In this document: one piece after another, positions 12,933 to 21,758 of the stretch
How the letters are laid out: every line of letters begins with the position of its first letter
Numbering within the stretch: position 1 is the first letter of the stretch
NCBI GenBank assembly: GCA_019775845.1
Contig: JADQAV010000005.1
Location: 248,001-312,000, forward strand
DNA from: Myrmaecium sp. VS I D KN 1
Lineage: Eukaryota > Ascomycota > Dothideomycetes > Valsariales > Valsariaceae
DNA: 64,000 nucleotides
Direction: 5' to 3'
The notes under the pieces: generated by a model
What the model was told of the DNA's origin: nothing
The model's input: only the letters and a program-made list of their open reading frames with translations
Database searches by the model: none
Translations under genes and position numbers: made by a program

Positions 12933-14111
12933 ATGGGCGACCCCACCGCTGCCACCAACCAGGCTGCGGCGCGGGAGATGCAACGCTTCTTGCAGCAGCG
13001 GGTGCGGAACGACTGGGACTGGCCGCCTCCACCGCCCTCGCTCCACGATTCGGCAACCAACACCGCCGCGAACCCGGCGCTGAGCTCGAGCAGCCCGACG
13101 ACGACGCGGTTCACGGCCGGGACGCCGGCGCGGCCACGCTACTACGGCGAGAGCGAGGCGAGCAGCGACGATGCCGGCGCCGATGGGGAAGAGGACTACA
13201 CGGTGGCGGTGGGGGCGGGGTCCGCGACGACGGTGGTGCGTGACCCGTGCCGGTTCGAGGACCCGGCGGAGCTGGGCGAGACAGTGGCCCGGGAGCGGGA
13301 GGAGCGAAGGCGGCGCCGACGTCGACGCGAGGTGGAGGAGGCGCAGTGGAATGAGGGGTTGCGGGTGTTTGTCGAGCGGAGGGATGTCTGGACCGGAGTG
13401 GTGGAGTTAGGGGAGGCGAGGGGCGTGAAGAGGGGGCGGGGTGAGGCGAAGATGGAGATAGAGGGGGGTGAGAGCACGGCGACGAATGGGCACGATCACA
13501 CCTCCGACTCTCATACAACAACAACCACAGCAACAATCACAACGACCCCCTCCCTCGCGTCCGTCGACGCAGACCCGCTGATCCCGCTCGCGCCGCCGCT
13601 GGACCCGCACAACCCGATCCGGGCTTCCATCACGCCGGCCAGCTACCCGGAGATCTACGGCAAGGTCGTGAGCGGCTCCCGCTCGCCCTCGGTGCCCATC
13701 AACCTGGCCGACATGACCCGCGCGCTCGTGCAGGGCTGGAAGGACGCGGGCGAGTGGCCGCCTCGGCCCGCGCCCGTGGATCCCTTGGCCGGTGGCCGCC
13801 GACGCGGCGCCGGTGGGGCCTTCGGGGCTTTGGGGAACAAGGTCAGCGTCGTGGGGGGTCCGGCGGCGCGGCTCCGGGCTGGGGAGGCGGGGAATGCGGA
13901 GGAGGGGTTGGGAGCGGAGGGAATGGCGGGACGGCGGAGGTCGAGCGGGGAGATTTTGGAGCAGCAGCATGCTCATCATCATCATCATGGTCGGTTGCGA
14001 AAGGGCATCGAGGGGGTGAGGAGGGTGTTTAGGATTAGTGGGGGGCATGCGAGTGCTGCCGAGGCGGAGAGTACGTCGGCGGCTGCCACGACGGAGGGCG
14101 GGAGGGGGTAG
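12933..14111 (+). CDS. Gag1-like clamp (formerly DUF4050) domain protein
   Basis: The 392-residue intronless product fits the fungal Gag1-like clamp family, whose molecular role is not settled. Supporting features are the N-terminal helix AAREMQRFLQQRVRNDWDWP, a central Glu/Arg-rich helix followed by EEAQWNEGLRVFVERRDVWTG, and a later block ITPASYPEIYGKVV...NLADMTRALVQGWKDAGEWPP. The last block matches the family pattern of a YPxIYxKVV-type strand followed by a GWKxxGEWPP turn. Linkers are disordered, with Thr and His runs encoded by simple sequence. ATG 12933 is the first ATG of the frame. The family call is from memory of the motif and is moderately sure. Confidence 0.75.
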   Translation: MGDPTAATNQAAAREMQRFLQQRVRNDWDWPPPPPSLHDSATNTAANPALSSSSPTTTRFTAGTPARPRYYGESEASSDDAGADGEEDYTVAVGAGSATTVVRDPCRFEDPAELGETVAREREERRRRRRRREVEEAQWNEGLRVFVERRDVWTGVVELGEARGVKRGRGEAKMEIEGGESTATNGHDHTSDSHTTTTTATITTTPSLASVDADPLIPLAPPLDPHNPIRASITPASYPEIYGKVVSGSRSPSVPINLADMTRALVQGWKDAGEWPPRPAPVDPLAGGRRRGAGGAFGALGNKVSVVGGPAARLRAGEAGNAEEGLGAEGMAGRRRSSGEILEQQHAHHHHHGRLRKGIEGVRRVFRISGGHASAAEAESTSAAATTEGGRG

Positions 14112-14384
14112 GCTTGGATGCCTTTTATTTTGCTCTGTTTTTCTCATGGTCGTCGGCTGTCGAGGGTCTGCGGAGGAATGCAGGGTACCTTAGGGCTCAT
14201 ACTTGGATGGCTGGCTGGATGGGTTTGGAGGGGTCGGGGTTGTGAGCATGGGATACTCCACTGTTCTCGAATAGGACAGATATGATGAATCGATTTCGCT
14301 TTGTATCATTCATCTCTTCTCTTCTTGCTGTCTGGCGAACGGAATTATTTCTTTCTGTCCTCCCCTCCTTCCTTTTTAACTTTT

Positions 14385-14420
<36 letters not shown>

Positions 14421-15458
14421 CTCTAGTTTCTGTGGGAGAGTCCGCGTACGGACTTTCTGCTTTCCGCTTTCGAACACCAACACTTCCCTTACTCCACCTC
14501 ATCCTCCTCGTGCTTACTTTTCCCAATGTCCCCTGTTATCCTTCCCTTCGGCCTGTTTAGAGCGAGGAGCGATGGGCCGATGAAAGATAAACAAAGGCAT
14601 GGGGAAGTTGAGCAGGGGCTGTTCACTGTTACGGTCACGATTTAGGGGGTTGATGCGTGACGGTCTGGAGCATACGCGATGTGCGATGTAGGCGTCTGGG
14701 ATGTTCCGCGATGTGGAGGGACGAGAAACCAATCTATAAGGCATTCAATGGAGAATGGAGGTCAATCCGTGGGTTTAGATTGGAGATAGAGAGAGAGAGG
14801 TTGCTTGTGTTGAGCTTTGCTATGCTTTGTGATACTTTCATTGCTTGACTCTGCTGACTGTACTAAACATGCCATTCACTGGCCTCGTACTCCATCCCAC
14901 CTCATAACGATCGATCGATCTGTGTAACATCCATCCATCCACCGTGAAGCTACTACCGTCTTGCTCCGAAGCGGAGAAAAGGGAGTCGAGTGGTGATTGG
15001 AAAGTACGAAAGGGAGTGAAAAGCAGATGATAGAACGTACCGTACGCAGACACATGTACAGAGAACCTGACGCGTGGAGAACGAAAGACCTTCAGAACCG
15101 GTTATGCATGAGGAGTAATGGAAAAAAAGAGAATATGGGAGGGGTAGCGGGATCAGACGAAGAGGAGAGAAAAAGAGATGCAGAGAGGAAGAGGAAAACA
15201 TGCTCGCCCGGTAGAAGCGACAGTAGGTGGGATACAAGTAACTCCAAGAATGCGAACAGGATATATGAGCGGAGATGAGTAAAGAAAAAACAGAAAAAAA
15301 TGGGAATGAGAATGTAAAGAAAAAAAACGCCCCCTATGCTATCATGCCATCGCACCGTACCGATCCAGCTCCGGAGTGTAACACCAGCCAGATAAACGTC
15401 TACCCATGAGGACGAGGAGGGAACGAGATCAAATCCGACGCCCGCTCGCACCTCACCG
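14112..15458. other. Convergent intergenic region
   Basis: This lies between the 3' ends of two convergent genes. It holds a 34-base T run at 14,387-14,420 and a GA-rich stretch at about 15,120-15,200. The frames seen here are low-complexity translations of those tracts. No gene is supported. Confidence 0.65.
14387..14420 (+). repeat. Poly-T tract of 34 bases
   Basis: An uninterrupted T run about 275 bases after the stop of the Gag1-like gene. It could be a homopolymer or the tail of a minus-strand retroposed sequence; no element body or target duplication was found beside it. Confidence 0.85.
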
Positions 15459-16415
15459 CTAAATCATGCTCCCGAGGCCACGCATGCCCCTGCCTGCCTC
15501 CGGCGCGCTCGCGCATAACGGTGGTTGCTCCGGGACATCCTCCTCCGGCACGGCGAACAGTTCCGGGCTGGGGGCGCGCCAGGAGTGGCGGCGACGTCCA
15601 TCGGCCATGCTCACGGACGGGCGACCTTTGCTCCGCGACTTGCGGGACACGTTGCCCGTGGCGCGGCGCAAGGAGGGCCGGTGCGGGTGGTGCGGGGCGG
15701 AGGGCGGCATGAGGAGTAGCAGCTCCTGGGCTCGGCCGCGGGTGGGTTCGAGGGCGGTGTTGCTACTGCTGCCGCTGCTGCGCTGTCGGGGTGATGGCGG
15801 AGGGGGTGGGGTGTGCAGGATGGGGTTGGCGGAGTGGAGGAGGATGGGGGTGCCGGAGGCGTCGAGGTAGGCGTCCAGCTCGAAGTCGTCGTCGTCTGAG
15901 GAGGAGAAGGCGGGGTCGGCGTGGAGCTCGGCGAACTCCGGGGGTGGAGAGTCGTTGTCGTCGTCGTGCAGGTTTATGGGATGGCCGCGGCGCCGAGGTG
16001 GGGAGGCCGACTCAACGTCAACGGGGTCTGTCTCTGCCTCTTCATCTTCTTCGTCCCCATCGCGCTCTGCTTGCTGCTTGGCCATGTAGCGAGCCCAGCG
16101 GGAGGAGAGGCTGGAACGGAACTTGCGGGACTTGGAGTGAGATGGTTGGGAAGAGGGGACGGCGGCGTCTTCGGCTGGAAGGATACCGGCGGAGAGGGAC
16201 ATCGCATCGCAGGGGTCGTCTTCCGAGGTGATGGGAGAGAGGAAGTGGGAGAAGGGGTTGTTGTCGAGGTCGTCGAAGGGGTCGGTCATGACTGCGGGAT
16301 CGGACAACTTGTTGTTACCACTCCTGCTGTTGCTGCCTCCTACAGAGAGGATCTGGATGGTTGGAGGCCATGAGGAGGTGAGGCTGAACGGCTGGGAGTT
16401 TCGGAAGGACGGCAT
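15459..16415 (-). CDS. Hypothetical disordered protein
   Basis: The 318-residue intronless product was not assigned to a family. It is rich in Ser, Pro and Asp/Glu and has no membrane segment or signal peptide. Two short stretches look conserved rather than random: KSRKFRSSLSSRWARYMAKQ in the first third, and GRRRHSWRAPSPELFAVPEE near the C terminus. Similar SWR-PSP-(E/D)(L/V) tails occur in uncharacterised ascomycete proteins. Acidic runs (DDDNDSPPPEF, SSDDDDFELDAYLD) lie between them. The start at 16415 is the first ATG of the frame. Good codon use and an open frame unmatched in length on the other strand support it as a real gene. Confidence 0.7.
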   Translation of the reverse strand: MPSFRNSQPFSLTSSWPPTIQILSVGGSNSRSGNNKLSDPAVMTDPFDDLDNNPFSHFLSPITSEDDPCDAMSLSAGILPAEDAAVPSSQPSHSKSRKFRSSLSSRWARYMAKQQAERDGDEEDEEAETDPVDVESASPPRRRGHPINLHDDDNDSPPPEFAELHADPAFSSSDDDDFELDAYLDASGTPILLHSANPILHTPPPPPSPRQRSSGSSSNTALEPTRGRAQELLLLMPPSAPHHPHRPSLRRATGNVSRKSRSKGRPSVSMADGRRRHSWRAPSPELFAVPEEDVPEQPPLCASAPEAGRGMRGLGSMI

Positions 16416-18690
16416 GGAGAACGATGTGCTCAGGAGGCAGCTCCTTATGCGGATGAAGTTGGTCGTGGACGCGACGTGAAAGAAACAGTCGATGAGATGT
16501 AACGACGGTGAAAATAATCTCGGTGGTTTCTCCTACCGGGGCACCCGGCTCGACGGCCGGCCGATGACGGGAGGGGGAATAAGCAAGGAAAGAGAACGAG
16601 AGAGAAAGAGCAGAGAGACTTGGGGGTGAGAGTAGGAAGAGGTCCGCCAACCGGCAAGGAAGGGGACAGTGGACGATTTTGTAGGAGGCGCAGAGCAAGG
16701 CTGGGAGGGAAGAAAGAGGCCAGGCATGCACGAGTCGAGTCTAGTCAGAGTGCCGGCGTACGTGACCCACACCGTTCCGGGAGCTCAGCCGGGTAGCTCA
16801 GCCGAGTGAGCAGGCAGGCGGATGCAAGGGCGGTGGCGGCCGGGAGGAGATGGTGTGCAGAGAACCGCAGATGAGCAGGAATCGTCAGCAGCAGCGATAG
16901 CGGTAGCGGCAGCCTTGCGCGTGAATCACCAAGTGAAACACGGCGAGGGCGGAGGGCGGGTGAGGTCAGACCGGAGCAGCAGCCGAGCAAGCCTCAGGGC
17001 TGCGAGGCTGGAGGGAGGGGTGGCGATATGACTGAGCAGCGTAAACAGGTAGGCAGACAGCCAAGCCGCAGCTGACGGTGAGTGTGTCGGTATGGTAGGT
17101 ATGGAGTCGTAACTGATGACAATGTTAGTATAAGGGGATGTATTAGTCAAGCAGGAGCAGAGCCTCTCACGGGAACAAGACGAGATGGAGCGGGAGGCGC
17201 GGTTGGTCGAGACGGATAGATATATGTAGGTAATTCGATCAGTACATTATCGCCGTAGTCATCGTCGTGGCCATCTGAGACCTTCCTCCCGTCCGTTCCC
17301 TTAAGCGCCTCTTCCCAAACCAAACCGCGCGATTTCATGCATCGCCTCGTCCGAACCAAGTGGGGGAGCGGGGAGGGAGGGGAGGGGGTGATTCTCCGTT
17401 TGCTTGAGAAGCGAGGAAGGAAAGAAAGAAAGAAAGGAGAGAGAAGGGGAAGGAAGGTTAGTGAGGCCAGCTAGGTAGGGAGGTATCGCCGTGGTGGTGG
17501 ACGGCGGACCAAGCAGAGGTTGGGTAGGCAGTTCCCCCCCTGCAAACACACCACCCAATGATGCAAGGCCCGTCTCGAGGTGGTGTGGGCAGCGAGTGAC
17601 GCGTGATGCTTCTTAGTGGTGGTGTTCGTATGTACGCAGATAACCGTGGTGGTGGTGATGATGATCGGGTGTGTGAGTGTGAGTGTGTGTGTGAGTGTGG
17701 TGGAGATTGGCGGTGGTCATTCGGCAGGGCAGAGCAGGGCAGGGTAAGGCAGAAAGAGGAAGGGAGTGTGTGAGTGTGAGCGTGAGTGTACATACGAGTG
17801 AGTTCATAACCAGATTGCTAATACAATATTATATGTACTATGAGTATATACCTGGCCTTCTATACTCCGACACATAAACACATCGTGCAGACATGACGTC
17901 CAAGATCAACCGGGTCGTAGGTATTGAAGTGCCATTCATACTGATCATGACCAGTCCTTAAATATTTACACGATAGGCCGCTTGAGCCGCCCAGAAAAGA
18001 TTGGGATAGGAGGGGAGTGCGGGGCAGGGTGGAAGTCATTCCCCATCCGAGCGCTACAGAGCTTGGAATGCAATGCACTCACATGCTGTATGACATCGTA
18101 CCCCCTCTTTTCTCCCTCCGAACCCTCCTCCTCCCATCAAACCCCATCGCGCAATCAGCGATGTCGTGCGCAGAGAAGTTCAACAACAGAATAGATTTAG
18201 TCGCATCGGTCTCGGCTATCTCGCATCCGCCCATAAATCACTTGCTGCCAGGTGCTTACATGCATCCATAAGTAAGGTACTGGACGGAGTACATCCGACA
18301 AACCTTGGATACCGTAGTGTGCTTCACCGCTACTCCTCCTAGGTACCAACCAGTTAGGCTTACTAACATGAAATAATGTACCGTACCCAGCCGTTTCGTG
18401 CCCTATCCCCATCCCGAGAAAAGAGGGACCAACAAACACCAAAGAGCGAAGGGGAAAGATCAGGTAAGAATGTAAGTATATTCGCAGGAGCAAGTCAGTC
18501 ACGGGGCAATAACATACAGAGACATAATCCATCGTACCCTTCTTCCGTTCTGCCCTCTTTTTTTCCTTTTCTCTTTATCTCATCATTCACAAGCCGTGCC
18601 CAGATCCAACTCACCTTCGAAAGTCCAAGAAACCCAATCCCCAATTCCCACCCTACCAAGCCATACCCATACGCAGCCACCCAAAGCCCC
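16416..18690. other. Intergenic region, 2.3 kb
   Basis: It runs from the promoter side of the hypothetical gene at 16,415 to the 3' end of the CCDC47-type gene. It contains G-rich and GA-rich stretches and two GT-type microsatellites near 17,668-17,700 and 17,766-17,790. No domain-bearing frame was seen on either strand. Confidence 0.55.
17666..17792. repeat. GT/GA-type microsatellites
   Basis: Two imperfect GTGTGA tracts separated by about 65 bases. Plain simple sequence. Confidence 0.85.
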
Positions 18691-20231
18691 TTAAGCCTTC
18701 ATCACCCTTCTCTTCTCCCCCTTCCTCCTCTCCTTCTCCCGCTCCTTCTCCAAGAACTTCCGCTGCGCCTCCGGGCCCAGGCCCTTCAGCTGCTGCTCCC
18801 GCCGCTCCCGCTTCTCCTTCTCCGCCTGCACCCGACGCTCTTCCGCCCGTTCCTCCTCCTCCGCCTTACGCAGCTTGCGCGCCTCCTCCTCGCGCGTCTG
18901 CCGCACCCGGCGCATCGCCTCCGGCCGCCAGTGCCGGATGCCCACCAGCGTGTCCGGCAACCGGAGGAACGCCTGGACGAGCGGCAGCGTTGGCCCATAC
19001 GCCTCCGGCGAGTCCCCGCCCGCCGGCAGCTTGAGTGACAGCGTCACCCGCTTCTTGGGGATGGTCTCTTCGAGCCTAGGTGGGCAGATTGGTGGTCAGC
19101 GAACGACTAATACAGATCTTGGACATGGTAACACTCACTTGGTAGGTCTGTCCACGGGCTGGTCGGAAATGACGAGGGCTTCGAGGGCTTCGCCCGCCTG
19201 CTCCACGGCCTTGATGAGCTCGGGGTTCAGCAGGGACTCCGTAATCTCGGCGCTCTCGCTCATCACAGTGGCCCAGTGCGGCAGCTTCGGGTGATCCTTG
19301 GTGGTGGTAAGGGAAATATCGTAGCGTTCGTCCCTCAGACGCTTCATGAGGTCCTTGTGGACGATCGCCCAGACGAAGCCGTCGTAGGAGGAATTTGGGA
19401 CGTTCTTCCGCTGCTCGGCCGCCCGTTCACCGGCCGCGCCTCGGGGCATAGGCACCAGGTCCGCCTCCTTGCCATCGAAGACGTATGCCGTCGCCTCCAC
19501 CCGCTCCACGGGGGCGGGCATCGACTCGAACAAGAAGGCAAGCGCCGCTTCCCCGAACCGGCTGAGGGGGTTGTACCGCTTCAGGAGGGAGATCTTGAAG
19601 TCCACGAAGGCGATGTTCTGACGCCCGGTGGCATACGTGTAGTACTCGTTGGCCGTCCGCTCTTTCAGCAGGTCCTCCGTCACGGCCAGGTCGTTAGCCT
19701 TGACCGTCGACTTAAGCAGCCCTTCCGCCTCCACGCTGTCCGCGGACGGCGGCTTGACCCCGCCAAACCCAACGGACGCAAACTCGCTCTGGAGAACGGG
19801 CGCGTGCGCGCTCACCCAGGCGTGTGCCCGGCGTCGATTGGCGCGCGTACCCCACTTGTGCAGCAGGACCATCACTAGCAGGACCGGGATGATGAACATC
19901 TCTTGGTAGAAGTCGCTGGGGCTGGTGCGCTCCCATACGCGGTACCATTTCGTATAGGTGATGGAGGGCTGGCCGGTCGAGAACGCCGGTGGTGGGGACG
20001 GGACAACGCTCGGAATGATGGATGCAGGCGATGGCTCAGGAGCCCCAGCAAAGTCGGCAAAGTCTGAAGGGAAGGCAAAGGTGAGTTCGATGTGTACTGT
20101 GACGGGCAGAGGGGAGCTCAATTGCTACTGCGAGGGGACAGATCAGACGTACCCGCATCTTCAACAGTGGGGATCGGGCTGCTGGAGGCTGCCTTGGAGC
20201 CTCCAAAGATGCCCTTCAACATGTCGGCCAT
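18691..20231 (-). CDS. CCDC47-type ER membrane protein (DUF1682)
   Basis: CCDC47 belongs to the PAT complex that helps multi-pass membrane proteins fold at the ER translocon. Exons on the minus strand are 20231-20153, 20063-19139 and 19075-18691; introns are 89 and 63 bp; the product is about 462 residues, close to the family's usual 450-480. The start MADMLKGIFGG is followed by an acidic/Pro-rich lumenal segment. One membrane helix comes next (SDFYQEMFIIPVLLVMVLLHKWG), then the family body with NEYYTYATGRQNI, FVDFKISLLKRYNPLSRF and YDGFVWAIVHKDLMKRLRDE. The C-terminal 90 residues are a highly charged helix (EEEARKLRKAEEEE...), typical of the family's coiled-coil tail. Splicing restores DAD and TKLEET across the two junctions. 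Confidence 0.9.
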
Positions 20232-20802
20232 TGTTGCTTGACCTCCTGATCCGGGGGACGAGACAGCAAGGATGGTAGTGTAGGAGTAAGGCCTTGCGTT
20301 TCCGTTCAAGGGTGGGGAAGGTGTAGGATGCGGCACGGGGGAAGAGGTGATGTTGGGCTGAGGCTCGCCAAAGTTCGGTTGCGGTGATGAAAGCATGCTT
20401 TAGCGTGGGGATGCTGTACCATGACACCTTTCCAATCCTTGCCCACCCAATGACGGTGCGAACCCCGCTGGAAATGATTGGTTTCAACATCACATTGAAT
20501 CTAAGTATTGCTAACCGTACCTTGTCAACTGCACGGCCTATACTGGAGTATTACATTGCGGAGCGCGCAACAAATCACAGAATGCTCATTCTCGCGCGAC
20601 AAATATCCACATCTTCTTGAGCTGCTTCAACAGCATCTCTCGACGGATCTCAAGCCACGGCGCATCATTGCTCCATCGGATTAAATTGACTATAGACGTG
20701 CGAATATGCTTTCTCGTTTCCGGACTGTACAGTAATCGACTGGCTACTAAGACCTCCAGAGCACGGCACTGAACCCCCATCTCCCAAAAGCAGCTTAAAA
20801 CT
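20232..20802. other. Promoter region of the CCDC47-type gene
   Basis: 571 bases between the stop of COX7 and the start of the CCDC47-type gene, both on the minus strand. No additional gene is supported. Confidence 0.6.
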
Positions 20803-21439
20803 CTAGTCCTTGCCAAAGAAAGTCTTGTGGCCCTGTTTTTCTCGTTAGTGACCGTCGTCTCTTCATATAACGGTATCGTAACAGCGGTACGATATACGTA
20901 CAAGGATCTGGCGGAAGCCCATCCACATGCTGGCTGTATCAGAAGTCAGCAAACAACCCCCTGTATCACATCCGGCAATCTCGAAAGCATATATATGGTC
21001 GAGCCTGTGGCTAAGGGTGGACATACCGCCGAAGGTTCCCCAAAGGATCACGTAGTAGGGGTACAGGAAGTACTTGCTCCGGGGAGACTGTTCGTAAAAC
21101 CGTTAGCAGGAGACAATATATGGCATATGGCCTATCCTTTCGCAAGGAGCGCGTCTTTGTGCATGCGCTAAGATCGTTGCGATCGAGAATGGGGCCTCGG
21201 TCGGGTGCTTCGGGATGCTCTTGCTGACCTTGTTCCAGAGTCTGACACCGTCGTGCCTCTGGTAGAGACGCTGGTAGTAAGGAACACGGTTCTCGCGGTT
21301 GTAGAAGCTAGGGATAGAAAGTTGTTAGCAAGATGATAGTACAACGAGTCTACCAGCTCGAAAAGCTTTGCGCTTCCGGGAGCAGGCGGACCGAGCTGGG
21401 ATGCGCGCCGCCTGTTGCGGAGTATACCTACCCGGCCAT
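20803..21439 (-). CDS. cox7: Cytochrome c oxidase subunit 7 (COX7)
   Basis: A small nuclear-encoded inner-membrane subunit of respiratory complex IV. Five exons were assembled by hand on the minus strand: 21439-21432 (8 nt), 21307-21229, 21087-21027, 20933-20902 and 20832-20803. The product is 69 residues. It begins MAGFYNRENRVPYYQRLYQR. The middle, LWNKSPRSKYFLYPYYVI, matches the W..(H/S)PRS.(L/F)YLYP(F/Y)Y motif of yeast Cox7. A membrane helix follows, and the chain ends LGHKTFFGKD. All introns have GT...AG ends, although the second begins GTCAGC, and all phases join correctly. The gene is divergent from a mitochondrial PPR-like gene. It is easy to miss because no single exon exceeds 79 nt. 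Confidence 0.88.
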
Positions 21440-21758
21440 TGTAAAGGATGGAGTGGAGATCGGGGGTTCGAATGAACGAAAGGGGAGGCAATGGGTATGT
21501 CAAGGCTGTTGTAATGGAGCGTTTGGGCGGGACGTTTCGAAGTGAGCTGATCTGACGGAAATGCCAAGCCCCAATCATGACTAACCCCTTATTCAGCGGT
21601 GGAGCTCCTGGACCTGGGGTAAGCATGTCCTGAGGTCCACGACGACACAGTTCACACGACGCCCACTCTACAGCACATTGCGCGCGGCTAGGCCGCGGGT
21701 CCCCGCTACCGCTCCGTCAATAATCGCAACATGATGCCCCAGCATCAGCCGTGTCGAC
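21440..21758. promoter_or_regulatory. Divergent promoter shared by COX7 and the PPR-like gene
   Basis: 319 bases separate the two start codons. A CCAAT box lies at 21,571-21,575, about 132 bases from the COX7 ATG and 184 from the other. The CCAAT-binding HAP complex controls respiratory genes in fungi, so shared control is plausible but inferred. Confidence 0.45.

Noticed and set aside
14387-14420. Poly-T as the tail of a LINE or SINE
   Set aside because: No element body or target duplication is recognisable beside it.
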